Notes: a model not told the origin generated them from the sequence alone. DNA of 64,000 bases from Parazoarcus communis SWub3 = DSM 12120 (GCF_003226565.1 NZ_QKOE01000002.1:124001-188000); one strand, 5' to 3'. Counted from the stretch's first letter, positions 35,901 through 44,502 are shown. Numbers and translations are program-made.

Positions 35901-37446
35901 GGGCCGGCAGATCGGCCGCCTGTTGCGTTCTGGCCGTCATAGTCGCGAGTTCTACGAGGCGATGTGGCAGGCCCTGAAGGGTAACGGCTTCTGGCAAGGA
36001 GAAATCTGGAACAAGCGCAAGAATGGCGAGATCTTTCCCGAGTGGCTGACCATCAACCGGGTGGAGGGTGCCGAAGGTCAGATCGAGCATTTCGTTGCGG
36101 TGTTTTCGGACATCAGCGACATCAAGAATGCCCAACGTCGTGCAGAGTATCTGGCCACTCACGATCCGCTGACCCGCCTGCCCAACCGTTCCCTGTTTCA
36201 GGACCGTCTCCGTCAGTCACTCGCGCATGCACGCCGGCATGGTGCGCGCGTGGCGCTGATGTTCATCGATCTGGACAATTTCAAGACCATCAACGACACG
36301 CTGGGCCACGATATCGGCGACGAGTTGCTGAAGGCGGCTGCATTGCGCCTGCAACAGGTGGTGCGTGATTTCGATACCGTGGCTCGTCTGGGGGGTGACG
36401 AATTCACCGCCATCCTGGGTGACTGCGACGCAGATGGCGCAAGCCTGGTCGCCAAGCGGGTTGTCGACGAGTTGTCCACCTCGTTCGACATCGAGGGGCG
36501 CAAGCTCTTCGTGTCGGCCAGTGTCGGGATCGCCTTCTATCCGGAAGACGGGCAGGACAGCAACACCCTGGTGAAAGCGGCTGATACCGCGATGTACCGT
36601 GCCAAGGAGCTGGGGCGCAACCGGGTGGAGTTCTTCGTGCCCGATCTGCATGTGCGCCTGCTCAAGCGCGCGACGCTGGAGAGTGCGCTGCGTGCGGCGC
36701 TGGAGCAGAAGCGCTTGCGTCTGGTGTTTCAGCCCCAGTTCACGGCCTGTAGTGAGCGCCGTCTGATTGGTGCCGAGGCGCTGGTGCGCTGGAAGGATCC
36801 GGTGCTCGGTGAAGTGTCGCCGGCGGAGTTCATTCCGATGAGTGAGAGCAGCGGGCTGATTCTGGAGGTGTCGAAGGAAGTCGAACGCCTGCTGATCGAG
36901 CATCTGCACCTGTGGATCACCGCCGGGATGTCACCGCCACCGATCTCGCTGAACTGCTCGCCGCGCAGTATGCGCGAGCCGGATATGGCGCTGCGCCTGA
37001 TCTCTGCGCTCAAGCGTGCGGCGGTGCCGGCCGAATTGCTGTGTATCGAGATTACCGAAGGGGCTCTGCTCGAGAACACGCAGCACGTTACCGACAACCT
37101 CGGCACCCTTGCACGGCATGGCATCAGGATCAGTGTCGATGACTTTGGTACTGGCTACTCGTCATTGATCTACCTGAAGCGTCTGCCCTTGTCCGAACTC
37201 AAGGTCGATAAGAGTTTTGTCGATGGGCTGGGTGAAGATCAGGATGACGAGGCGATTGCCGAGGCCATTCTCGGGCTGGCCCACTCGCTTGGACTGGATA
37301 CCGTTGCCGAGGGGGTGGAGACCGAGCGTCAGCTCGAATGGCTGCGTCGGCATGGCTGCAAGGCGGTGCAGGGATATCTGTTCTCCAGACCGCTGGAGGC
37401 GGGAAGTTTCGAAGCCATGATGGAACAACGACATCACGATGAATAA
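32914..37446 (+). CDS. CheB-CheR-PAS-GGDEF-EAL multidomain signalling protein
   Basis: Starting from ATG 32914 the protein has 1510 residues; GTG 32860 and ATG 32902 are alternatives, none with a strong ribosome binding site. Order: CheB methylesterase (about 15-185; catalytic GIGASAGG, QHLSPSY, GTGSDGV), CheR methyltransferase (about 205-470; AGCASGEEAYS), a coiled coil of NEE(L/M)QA repeats (about 642-711), and three PAS-like domains (about 715-1075). A GGDEF domain follows, with intact RLGGDEF near residue 1160 and an I-site RDFD five residues before it. An EAL domain (GAEALVRW, DDFGTGYSSL) ends the protein. CheB lacks a receiver domain. It overlaps bphP by 8 bp, so it is probably the output partner of that photoreceptor. 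Confidence 0.93.
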   Translation: MKNKKNPHPVPPTPAGRKTFIAGIGASAGGLEALTQLIGQLRPGLSCAYVVLQHLSPSYRSMMAEILGRETDLRVKELEQGDVPEPGVVYVVPSNANALLKDGRLVLVHAPPEVVPKPSINQFFISLAAEEGESAIGVILSGTGSDGVAGLRAIQAAGGFTLVQQPDTAKYDGMPRAAIEAGVADHVLAPDDIAAQIARLLELPAEHNDVEAPVDLLASLFKQLRERLDFDFSGYKMGTLMRRIRRRQFATGCSDMPAYLKWVESNPEELDHLARDILISVTAFFRDRDAFVALRQSVADIVARKPAGSEIRVWVAGCASGEEAYSIAMLFAEALGDRLMLYRIQIFATDIDDDALNVARRGVYPAASTTEVPAELLERFFRHTGNTYEAGKQLRDMIVFARHNLVSDPPFLRLDLVSCRNVLIYFDAPLQAKVLQTFHFGMNKEGVLFLGRSESIAQAEQLFVPLNRRERLFHASGEVAARSPQATVALASRPREKRRESQHEILLKGLVSGLGVTVVMCDRHANVLHAAGDTERFLHFPAGASRLSLPDLVSPALRAEVIALMRRCDQQAQVQCSRPRRVGEHWIKLVAERVSSADEVFYLFIFCPEPEVAPVPGGAADVHAGETDARGEQALADELMATREHLQALIEEMATANEEMQALNEEAQASNEELQATNEELEAANEEMQATNEELVSLNEELNVKTVELSGLYEEYAHLYDALEFPVLVFDRELQLTRFNAPAARRFDLRTTALRQHLARLKLPVPLPVLETLLGRAMAHGDREQEMVMVEDRHLRIIVTPGLNKRGDVRSLVASFIDVSDIVRTQVALSESEQRLHALMDKTTVMFAMRNLAGQYLYVNRRFVEFFGLEGREVVGANDFSLFDKTLAGDIWGATVESMRTRSNIVVDHRLEREAETRYLRAVHQTLSDEAGQPVALIFEAEDVTASRHAEEQLRITAKVFDHAGEAIVVTDPDGFIQTVNSAFCRITGYGVGDAMGRQIGRLLRSGRHSREFYEAMWQALKGNGFWQGEIWNKRKNGEIFPEWLTINRVEGAEGQIEHFVAVFSDISDIKNAQRRAEYLATHDPLTRLPNRSLFQDRLRQSLAHARRHGARVALMFIDLDNFKTINDTLGHDIGDELLKAAALRLQQVVRDFDTVARLGGDEFTAILGDCDADGASLVAKRVVDELSTSFDIEGRKLFVSASVGIAFYPEDGQDSNTLVKAADTAMYRAKELGRNRVEFFVPDLHVRLLKRATLESALRAALEQKRLRLVFQPQFTACSERRLIGAEALVRWKDPVLGEVSPAEFIPMSESSGLILEVSKEVERLLIEHLHLWITAGMSPPPISLNCSPRSMREPDMALRLISALKRAAVPAELLCIEITEGALLENTQHVTDNLGTLARHGIRISVDDFGTGYSSLIYLKRLPLSELKVDKSFVDGLGEDQDDEAIAEAILGLAHSLGLDTVAEGVETERQLEWLRRHGCKAVQGYLFSRPLEAGSFEAMMEQRHHDE

Positions 37447-38899
37447 GCGATTTCTGGCCGAGTGCGAACGTGAACGCCTGCATCTTTCCGGCCACATTCA
37501 GCCACACGGGGCCTTGCTGGTGGTGGATCAGGCCGCGCGGATAACGCATCGCTCGTGCAATTTCCCGGCTGTCCTGGGGGATGAGATCCTTGCCCCGGGT
37601 GATCTGTTGCCGCCGGTGCTGGCTGCGCACTGCGATACGCTGCCCGGGCAGGCCGGCGCCCGCCTGCACGTCCGTCACGCCCTCAGTAGTGCCGGCCTGT
37701 CGTTCGATCTGACCATCAGTCGTAATGCGGCAGGCGAGCGGGTGCTTGAACTGACGCCTGCACCGGACGACGACCTGGACTGGCAGGGCTTGCCGGCAAA
37801 GGTTGTCGGCCAGCCCCGGGATCATGACGAACTGGCCGCGCGCAAACAGGCGCTGGTCGAGCGGATCGCCGGAATTACGGGATTCTGCCGGGTGATGTAT
37901 TACCGTTTCCGCCAGGATGGGGATGGTGAGGTGATCGCAGAGGCGCGCAATCCCGATGTATATGGTAGCTATCTTGGCTTGCGTTTTCCTGCGAGCGATA
38001 TTCCCCAGATCGCGCGCGAGCTGTATCGGCAGAGCCCCTGGCGTTTGATTCCCGATGCCAGTGCGGCGCCGGTGGCCGTGGAGGGCATTGACGGTGTGCC
38101 GGATCTGGGGCTGGCCGATCTGCGCAGCGTGTCGCCGGTGCATCTGGTCTATCTTGCGAACATGGGGGTGCAGGCTTCGTTGTCGTTGCCGGTGATGGTA
38201 GCCGGTCACCTGCATGGCCTGATTGCCTGTCATCACCATCAGCCCCGGCTGTTGTCGCTGGCCGTGCTTGAGGCTGCGGCCGGAGAGGTACGCACGCATG
38301 GTCTGGTTCTGACCGCCTTCATTGCCCAGCACCGGATCCGGCTGGTGGATGGTCTGGTCCGGCGGTTTTCGGGGATCGAGGATATTGTCACCCGGGCGGG
38401 AGGGCTGCTCGCCGCCTGGGACACGCTCGGCCCCTTGCTCGCGGACGAACTGGAGAGCGAAGGGGTGCATCTCTTGCTCGATGCTGAGCAGGTGGCGTTT
38501 GGAGAAACCTTTGAACCTGAGGCGTTGGCCCGCGTCGATGAGTGGTTCTGCGATGAGCTGGCCGACGCCCTGTGGTTGTCCGATACCTTGAGTAGCGAGT
38601 TGCCTGGCATGCCGATGAGCCGGATTGCCGGCATGGTGGCAATCAAGGGGCGAGCCGCCGATGGCCGCATGTTGCGGGTGTATCTGACCCGCCAGGAACA
38701 CATTCACGAGGTGGCCTGGGGAGGCAATCCCGACAAGCCGGTCGAGCATCATGATGGCCAGCTGGGGATTGCGCCGCGGCGGTCCTTCGAGAAGTGGATT
38801 GAAAAACGCATGGGGCACAGCCGGCCCTGGGAAAACGAAACCCGCCTGCTTGGGTTGCGTCTGCGGGAGATGCTGCTGGATGTCGCCAACCGATATTGA
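37439..38899 (+). CDS. bphP: Bacteriophytochrome photosensory core (PAS-GAF-PHY) without histidine kinase
   Basis: The 486-residue protein contains only the photosensory module. The biliverdin-binding cysteine is Cys9 (AECERERLHLSG), followed by the IQPHGAL motif. The GAF pocket shows PASDIP at 184-189, Tyr196, His235 (VSPVHLVYLANMG) and CHHHQP at 264-269. The PHY tongue carries PRRSF at 446-450. The chain ends about 36 residues later in a helix; there is no HisKA, GGDEF or PAS output. It should bind biliverdin and sense red/far-red light, acting on a partner in trans. The ATG lies inside the stop region of the CheB-CheR-GGDEF-EAL gene, and its end overlaps bphO by 20 bp. Confidence 0.93.
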   Translation: MNKRFLAECERERLHLSGHIQPHGALLVVDQAARITHRSCNFPAVLGDEILAPGDLLPPVLAAHCDTLPGQAGARLHVRHALSSAGLSFDLTISRNAAGERVLELTPAPDDDLDWQGLPAKVVGQPRDHDELAARKQALVERIAGITGFCRVMYYRFRQDGDGEVIAEARNPDVYGSYLGLRFPASDIPQIARELYRQSPWRLIPDASAAPVAVEGIDGVPDLGLADLRSVSPVHLVYLANMGVQASLSLPVMVAGHLHGLIACHHHQPRLLSLAVLEAAAGEVRTHGLVLTAFIAQHRIRLVDGLVRRFSGIEDIVTRAGGLLAAWDTLGPLLADELESEGVHLLLDAEQVAFGETFEPEALARVDEWFCDELADALWLSDTLSSELPGMPMSRIAGMVAIKGRAADGRMLRVYLTRQEHIHEVAWGGNPDKPVEHHDGQLGIAPRRSFEKWIEKRMGHSRPWENETRLLGLRLREMLLDVANRY

Positions 38900-39494
38900 T
38901 CCTGTGCAGGTGCTGCGCGAGCGCACACGCGATGCGCATCGCGCCCTGGAGACCACGCCACCGGTGCGGCGCCTGATGGCCGCTACCGTCGGTCTTGGCG
39001 ATGTCGATGCATTTCTCTGCTTGTCTTATCGCTTCTTCACCGGGCTGGAGCGGGCGCTCGGTCATGCCCTGAGTGCTTCGCCGCTCTATCGTACCCGCAG
39101 TCTGGCCCTTGGGGAGGCATTGACTGCGCGCGGCCTGGTCTTGCCGTCTGCTGCCGACACCGGAAACTGGATGGAGGATGAGGCCGCCTTGCTCGGTGTG
39201 ATCTATACCGTCGAAGGCTCGTCGCTGGGGGCGGCGGTCATCGATCAGCATCTGCGTGCCAGACTGGGTGCCGAGGCCGGGCCTGCGCTCGAGTACTTCC
39301 GCCGTTTCGGGCGGGACAGCCGGGAGCACTGGATGCATGTCGTCCATGCGCTGAGGTGCTCGCTCAGGGATGAGGCGCAGATCGGGCGCGCCTGTGACGG
39401 AGCCATCCGTGTCTTTGATGGCATGCATGCCTTGTTCGAGCGTGATGTTGCGCATTGCCTGCCGTCTTGCCAGAGGGCGTCCGCACCCTGCTGA
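38880..39494 (+). CDS. bphO: Biliverdin-producing heme oxygenase
   Basis: ATG 38880, inside the 3' end of bphP, gives 204 residues. The proximal heme ligand is His20 in RTRDAHRALE. The distal helix contains YTVEGSSLGAAVI. These are the marks of the BphO/HmuO heme oxygenase family, which cleaves heme to biliverdin, iron and CO. Coupling to bphP means chromophore and apoprotein are made together. It is the last gene of the operon. The C-terminus (CLPSCQRASAPC) is Cys-rich for this family. Confidence 0.93.
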   Translation: MSPTDIDPVQVLRERTRDAHRALETTPPVRRLMAATVGLGDVDAFLCLSYRFFTGLERALGHALSASPLYRTRSLALGEALTARGLVLPSAADTGNWMEDEAALLGVIYTVEGSSLGAAVIDQHLRARLGAEAGPALEYFRRFGRDSREHWMHVVHALRCSLRDEAQIGRACDGAIRVFDGMHALFERDVAHCLPSCQRASAPC

Positions 39495-39758
39495 CATGGT
39501 TCATTCCGTGACACGCTGTTCAGAGTTGAATCGCTCGATCCGCCGGGGTGCGTACAGGCGACGCATGCTGCACTGCAGGTGAACTGCCGCTTCTGCAGAG
39601 TGCGATGGCATGGAAACGCTTGATGATAAGCGGATGATGCGATGCACTATGCCTAGTTGATTGAGTCTTTTGGCATGCATTGTGCAAATGCTGGTGTTGA
39701 TTTGGGGGCCGGGAGTTGACTGCCCTCCGTGTCATCGGCTGCAGGAGCGTGTCGAAAG

Positions 39759-40502
39759 ATGAATGATGAACGTAGTGTCTGGTGCAGGCTGCTGGGCGTC
39801 GGGGCGCCGTGGACGGTTGTCGAGTCTCGAGTGGATGAAGCCCGCCGACAGTGTGAGGTGTCAATTGCGCTTGAAGCGCCGCGTGGGTGGTTCGGCCTGT
39901 CGAAGCGAATTCAGCCGGCGACGCGTGAACTGTCCTGGCGGCACGTCAACTTTGGTAACTGGGACGTGCGTGTCAGCCTGATGGCGCCGGCAGATGTCAC
40001 CCTGCCTACCCTGTCTTGGGCGGGTGAGCCGGATCTGCCCTTTACCCGCGAACTGAGCCAGCAGGTTTTTGCCTACCTGCGTGAAGGGTGCAGCCTGCAG
40101 AGTATCTGTACCCTGTTGCGTCTTCCGATTGCCGAACTCTGGCGCTTCCGCTATGCCATCGACAATGGTCGCTGGCTGGCGGGTGACGTCGTGGCCGCCC
40201 CGAGCCCTGTGGCTGCAGTATCTGGTGAGTCCGGCCTGGATGCCGCTGCCGGCACGGTGTCAGCTACGGGAGGTGGGGTGCCGGATGTGAGCGATCCGGT
40301 CTGGCTGGATCTGGTGCATGGTTCGCGGGCGCTGGATATCCGGGTGCTGGGGCTCAGGTTGTTGCTGAGCCGCTTGCGCACCCAGTTCGAAGTGATTGCC
40401 GATGACGAGGTGCGCCTGCTCAAGCTGCAGGAACTGCATCGCTATTTCGTCAAGAACCGGCGCCTGCTGACGCATGAGTTGGCGCAACTGGAGGAGGCAT
40501 GA
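39759..40502 (+). CDS. Uncharacterised protein resembling an ISL3 transposase N-terminus
   Basis: I start at ATG 39759, giving 247 residues; GTG 39729 is possible. The first 130 residues follow the layout of ISL3-family transposases: LLGVGAPWTVVESRVD, an EVSIALEAPRG strand, LSWRHVNFGNWDVRV, LPFTRELSQQVFAYL, and a helix-turn-helix-like CSLQSICTLLRLP. The zinc-finger cysteines are missing, and there is no catalytic DDE domain. Instead a low-complexity linker and a helical C-terminus follow (about 190-247). It may be a domesticated DNA-binding protein. It overlaps the next gene by 4 bp (ATGA). Function unknown. Confidence 0.6.
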   Translation: MNDERSVWCRLLGVGAPWTVVESRVDEARRQCEVSIALEAPRGWFGLSKRIQPATRELSWRHVNFGNWDVRVSLMAPADVTLPTLSWAGEPDLPFTRELSQQVFAYLREGCSLQSICTLLRLPIAELWRFRYAIDNGRWLAGDVVAAPSPVAAVSGESGLDAAAGTVSATGGGVPDVSDPVWLDLVHGSRALDIRVLGLRLLLSRLRTQFEVIADDEVRLLKLQELHRYFVKNRRLLTHELAQLEEA

Positions 40503-41515
40503 ACATGCTGCTGACCGAACCATCACCCGTGCGGCCGCAGGGCGGGCAGCTGATGAGCGTGGCCGAGGCGGCGCGCCGGATCGAGCAGGGTGGCTTCTTC
40601 AGCATCGCGGGTGACGAAGCGCTGTTGCGTCAGTTGCCGCGCGGCAACTGGATTGGCGGGACGATCTGTTACTTCATGGCGCAGCAGGGTGGGCAGCATA
40701 GCCGCGATCAGGTGTTCGTGTGTGAGGCGGAGGTGCTGGATGCCCGTCCGCAGGTCCGCTTTTATGATCTGGGCTCGATCGGGCAGGTGTGTGTTGACGC
40801 GCCGGACAATGGCTATTCGATCATCATTCTGCCGGCGTTTTCGGCGATTCATGCCCACTATGCGCAGCATGCGCCCGAGTTCGACGACATGTTCGTCAAG
40901 CCTCTGGTTGGCTGGGTGTCGGGCACGGAGCCGGGTGCGCGTGACGCCGGTTTGCCGGCTGTCATCAACGGCCAGACGGGCGAGCTGGATCACGATCGTG
41001 CCATCGTCATGCATGTGCCCTTGCCGGAGGAGTGTTATGCAGCGGTGGAGATCATCAACCTGCAGCGACCGGGCGAGGGTGATCGTTTCCGCTTCGATGA
41101 GACCGGCTTTTCCGCCGGCGAATGCTGGGTGAATGGCACCAGGGCGCGACTGGCCGAGTATCTGGAACGCGCGGGGACGGATCTGAGTCTGCCGCTGGTG
41201 GCCGATTACGCCGGGGCAATGATCAACGTCTCGTTCAAGGGCATTGACCAGACACATGGGCGGGTGGATTTCTTTGCCCCTGTGTTTGCCGGCGTCGACT
41301 ATCGGCTGGCGGCCCCTCAGCGGCTTGGTGGTGCGGCGCTGCAGGATGGGCGCGCCGTCGCCTTTTCGTGCAACTGTATCCTCAACTACATCAACGACAA
41401 GCTGGAGGGGCGGCGCACCGGTCGTTTCACCGGGCCGATGACGTTTGGCGAGATTGCCTGGCAGTTGCTCAACCAGACCCTGGTGTACCTGACGATCGAA
41501 CGTGTGGAGGGTTGA
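40499..41515 (+). CDS. Conserved hypothetical protein coupled to the ISL3-like gene
   Basis: The 338-residue protein has no signal peptide or membrane segment and no catalytic motif that I recognise. It shows long conserved-looking blocks such as GGFFSIAGDEALLRQLPRGNWIGGT, then IILPAFSAIHAHYA and FSCNCILNYINDKLEG. The second block resembles the glycine/cysteine-containing C-terminal strand of FIST-type sensory domains only weakly. The start overlaps the preceding stop, so the two proteins are probably made together. GGAGG precedes the ATG. Function unknown. Confidence 0.7.
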   Translation: MNMLLTEPSPVRPQGGQLMSVAEAARRIEQGGFFSIAGDEALLRQLPRGNWIGGTICYFMAQQGGQHSRDQVFVCEAEVLDARPQVRFYDLGSIGQVCVDAPDNGYSIIILPAFSAIHAHYAQHAPEFDDMFVKPLVGWVSGTEPGARDAGLPAVINGQTGELDHDRAIVMHVPLPEECYAAVEIINLQRPGEGDRFRFDETGFSAGECWVNGTRARLAEYLERAGTDLSLPLVADYAGAMINVSFKGIDQTHGRVDFFAPVFAGVDYRLAAPQRLGGAALQDGRAVAFSCNCILNYINDKLEGRRTGRFTGPMTFGEIAWQLLNQTLVYLTIERVEG

Positions 41516-41607
41516 TCGCTCACTGCACCCGGAAGCGCATCGTTTGCGCAGGTCGATAGCGGCCTTGCCCGCCTGACCCGTGCGCGACGATGCGTTCACA
41601 CACCCGC

Positions 41608-43305
41608 TCAGGCAGCCTGTCCCAGGTTCATGCCACGGAATACCGCGCAACGGTCGAACACCGCCAGGCTGGGGGCCACCTGTTTGTGGCCGCAGTACTT
41701 GGCGACCAGCTTGGCCAGGCCCTTGATGTCGCGACCGGTGGCCTGCGGAAACCGTCGGGCAAGTTCGGACAGGTGTGCCGCATCCACGTCCAGGCCGAAC
41801 TGCGCTGCCATGACCCCCCAGATGCGGGTGCGTTCGGTCTCGGAGGGTGGGGTGTAGCGGATCATTGCGATGCAGCGCGATACCACCGCTTCGTCGATGT
41901 CGTCCATGCGGTTGGTGGTGAGGAAAAGCAGGCCGTTGAAGTATTCCAGCACACGCAGGAAGACGCCGACCACCGCATTGGTAGTGAGCTGGTCGTCACG
42001 GCGGCGGATGTAGACGTCGGCCTCGTCGATCAGCATTACGGCGCCCCAGCGCTGGGCACGGATCAGTGCTTCGCGCAGGATGCGCTCCATGTCGGCCACA
42101 TTCAGCCCGAGCTGGCCGGAATGTACGCGGTAGAGCGGGCGCTGGATGATTTCGGCGTAGACCTCGGCCGTCAGTGTCTTGCCGACCCCCGCCGGGCCGG
42201 TGCACAACACGGTGGTGCCGCCGGACTTGCCTTCGACGATGTCGTCCATCAACACATCCATCTCGGCGGTGAGGATGTCGATCAGGTCCACCTGCTCGGA
42301 CGGTAATACCAGCTTGTCCTTGAGTTCGGGCTGGTAGCGGTAGGGCTGCATCTGATCCACATCCACCCAGACGTGGTGATGCAGTTCAAGATGGAACATC
42401 AGCACATAACCGTGGATCGGCACCTGGGAGAACAGCTGTGGCGACAGGGATTCGGCGATGCGGTCCAGGGCCTGTTCGACCGGGCGGGTGAACATCGACT
42501 TGCGCTCGGCGCGTTTGAGCAACTGAACCAGTGGGTTGCCGGCGATCTCGAGGGTGAGCTCGCGGTTCTGCAGGATGGCTTCGTCGTTGACCAGGCGCGC
42601 CGGTTGGCCGCTGGTGGAGAGCACGACCACGTTCTTGCGCGCCCAGTCGGTGTTGCGGTGGCTGGCATTGGGGTCTTCGGCGAGCAGGCCGGTGCCGATG
42701 GCGGAGAACTGCGCGGAGTAGTCACCGCGCCACTGGTGATAGCGCGCCAGTGATTCGTCGTAGGCGGCGATCAGGGTCGGGGTTTCGGCCAGATAGCCCT
42801 TGGCGGCGAGGATGCGTGCAATCGAGCGTCCGCCCAGGTCGCGTTCGGAAATGAAAACGTTGGTATGGGCCACCTTGCCGCAGCTGTTGGCCTTGAGGTC
42901 GATGACGATGCGTGCACGCTCTTCGGTGCCGGCGGGGGTGTAGTCGATGCGTGACACGACATAAGGCTTGAGCATGCCACCGGGGTCGAGATGGAACAGC
43001 CAGCCGCGGCTGCCGCGCGACAGCCAGTCGACCAGGGCTGGAATCATCGGCTCGATCTCGCTTTCCTCGAACGTCGGTGCGTTGCAGTCGAAAAGCGGCT
43101 GCAGCGCCTCGAGCATGGCCACTCGGGCGGAGTTGTTCGGGCGCTGGCGGGTCAGTCCGATCAACGCGTCCAGCCGCGCTGCGTCAAGCGCCTCGACCGG
43201 CACTTCCATGCGGTTGGCGATCTTGAGCTGTTCCAGGTAAACCTGCCAGGCGGGAAAGCGGGCACACATCGCTTCGGCGACCACACGTTCGATCTGCAGC
43301 TTCAT
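41608..43305 (-). CDS. AAA-family ATPase, uncharacterised
   Basis: ATG 43305 behind GGGAGAAG gives 565 residues; the frame continues upstream without support. The N-terminal 330 residues or so are unique. The C-terminal AAA module has Walker A (GPAGVGKT), Walker B (AVMLIDEADVYI), sensor 1 (LLFLTTNRMDDID) and an arginine-finger region (VVSRCIAMIRY). Fold and motifs resemble the FtsH/CDC48-like AAA class rather than MoxR. It ends 92 bp from the convergent hypothetical gene. An AT-rich promoter region with two inverted repeats precedes it. Role unknown. Confidence 0.85.
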   Translation of the reverse strand: MKLQIERVVAEAMCARFPAWQVYLEQLKIANRMEVPVEALDAARLDALIGLTRQRPNNSARVAMLEALQPLFDCNAPTFEESEIEPMIPALVDWLSRGSRGWLFHLDPGGMLKPYVVSRIDYTPAGTEERARIVIDLKANSCGKVAHTNVFISERDLGGRSIARILAAKGYLAETPTLIAAYDESLARYHQWRGDYSAQFSAIGTGLLAEDPNASHRNTDWARKNVVVLSTSGQPARLVNDEAILQNRELTLEIAGNPLVQLLKRAERKSMFTRPVEQALDRIAESLSPQLFSQVPIHGYVLMFHLELHHHVWVDVDQMQPYRYQPELKDKLVLPSEQVDLIDILTAEMDVLMDDIVEGKSGGTTVLCTGPAGVGKTLTAEVYAEIIQRPLYRVHSGQLGLNVADMERILREALIRAQRWGAVMLIDEADVYIRRRDDQLTTNAVVGVFLRVLEYFNGLLFLTTNRMDDIDEAVVSRCIAMIRYTPPSETERTRIWGVMAAQFGLDVDAAHLSELARRFPQATGRDIKGLAKLVAKYCGHKQVAPSLAVFDRCAVFRGMNLGQAA

Positions 43306-43377
43306 TTGGCTTCTCCCGGTTCTCGACCATGACCCCGATGGGCTGGGTCGGACCGGGATCTGCAAGTGTCGTACCAG

Positions 43378-43408
43378 ATTAAATATCCATTTAATTCAAT
43401 GTATTGAA
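43378..43408 (-). promoter_or_regulatory. Two abutting AT-rich inverted repeats upstream of the AAA gene
   Basis: ATTAAA-TATCCA-TTTAAT (43378-43395) and TTCAAT-GT-ATTGAA (43395-43408) are both perfect and share one base. They lie about 75-105 bp before the AAA start codon, in the only AT-rich patch of the gap. This is a likely promoter/operator region. Confidence 0.5.
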
Positions 43409-43485
43409 ACATTCACGAGTGTTGGCTTCGCGACAACGCTGTTACGGCGGGGTCTTGTGCCGACACGGGTGTCACTCTGCCTGCG

Positions 43486-44448
43486 TCAGCTCGCTTCAGC
43501 GCGTTTCCGCGCCGAATACCACAGACTGGCAAAAACGGCGCAGGCCAGCAGGGTAGCGACCACTGCAAGCGACACCATCACCGGAATCTTCACCCAATCG
43601 ACGATCAGCATCTTGGTGCCGATGAACACCAGGATGGCGGCAAGGCCGTACTTGAGCAATTCGAACCGGTCGCCAAGGTCGGCGAGCAGGAAGTACATCG
43701 CGCGCAGCCCGAGGATGGCGAACAGGTTGGAGGTGAGCACGATGAACGGATCAGTGGTGATGGCGAAGATCGCAGGGATGCTGTCGACCGCAAAGATCAC
43801 GTCGGAGATCTCGACCAGTACCAGGGCAAGGAACAGTGGCGTCATCATCCTCACGCCGTCGCGCATGACGAAGAAGCGTTCTCCTTCCAGACGTTCGGTG
43901 ATCGGGTAGTGGTTGCGGATCCAGCGGATCAAGGGGTTCTTTTCGAGATCCGGATCGTGTTCGGCAAACCAGACCATCTTGATGCCGGTGACGATGAGGA
44001 AGGCGCCAAACACGTAGAGCAGCCAATGGAACTCCGAGATCAGCCAGCTGCCGGCGAAGATCATGACCGTACGCAGCACGATTGCGCCGACGATGCCATA
44101 CAGCAGTACGCGGCGCTGTAGTTCAAGCGGTACTGCGAAGAAGCTGAAGATCATCATCCAGACGAAGACGTTGTCCACCGCCAACGATTTCTCGACCAGG
44201 TAGCCGGTCAGAAAGGCAATGGTCTTGTCGTTGGCGATCGTACGGCCGAACTCCGCGTCCAGGTACCACCACAAGCCGCCAGCGAACATCAGGGCCACAC
44301 TGACCCAGGCGATCGACCAGGCGCCGGCTTCCTTCAACGAGACCCGGTGCTGCTGTCCCCCCTTGAAGACCAGCAGATCCAGCAACAACATCACGACCAC
44401 AATGGCTGCAAACGCCACCCATAACCACCACGTACCAATCGATTCCAC
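43486..44448 (-). CDS. TerC/Alx-type membrane protein
   Basis: The start is GTG 44448, 6 nt after GGAG, giving 320 residues, matching Alx length. About nine membrane helices are visible. Family motifs are EKSLAVDNVFVWMMIFSFF, SDVIFAVDSIPAIFAIT and YFLLADLGDRFELLKYG. The acidic membrane residues in these motifs are thought to handle metal ions. Alx/TerC proteins export Mn2+ or help metallate exported proteins. The gene sits behind a yybP-ykoY riboswitch and an intrinsic terminator, so Mn2+ should control it. Confidence 0.93.
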   Translation of the reverse strand: MESIGTWWLWVAFAAIVVVMLLLDLLVFKGGQQHRVSLKEAGAWSIAWVSVALMFAGGLWWYLDAEFGRTIANDKTIAFLTGYLVEKSLAVDNVFVWMMIFSFFAVPLELQRRVLLYGIVGAIVLRTVMIFAGSWLISEFHWLLYVFGAFLIVTGIKMVWFAEHDPDLEKNPLIRWIRNHYPITERLEGERFFVMRDGVRMMTPLFLALVLVEISDVIFAVDSIPAIFAITTDPFIVLTSNLFAILGLRAMYFLLADLGDRFELLKYGLAAILVFIGTKMLIVDWVKIPVMVSLAVVATLLACAVFASLWYSARKRAEAS

Positions 44449-44469
44449 GAAACGCTCCGCATAGAAGGC

Positions 44470-44501
44470 AAAAAGGGCCTGTTCCCGAAGGACACAGACC
44501 C
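44470..44501 (-). terminator. Riboswitch-linked intrinsic terminator
   Basis: On the minus strand GGGTCTGTGTCC, a UUCG-type loop and GGAACAGGCCC pair with one bulge, followed by TTTTT. It lies between the aptamer and the terC start codon, as an expression platform would. Confidence 0.85.
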
Positions 44502-44502
44502 T

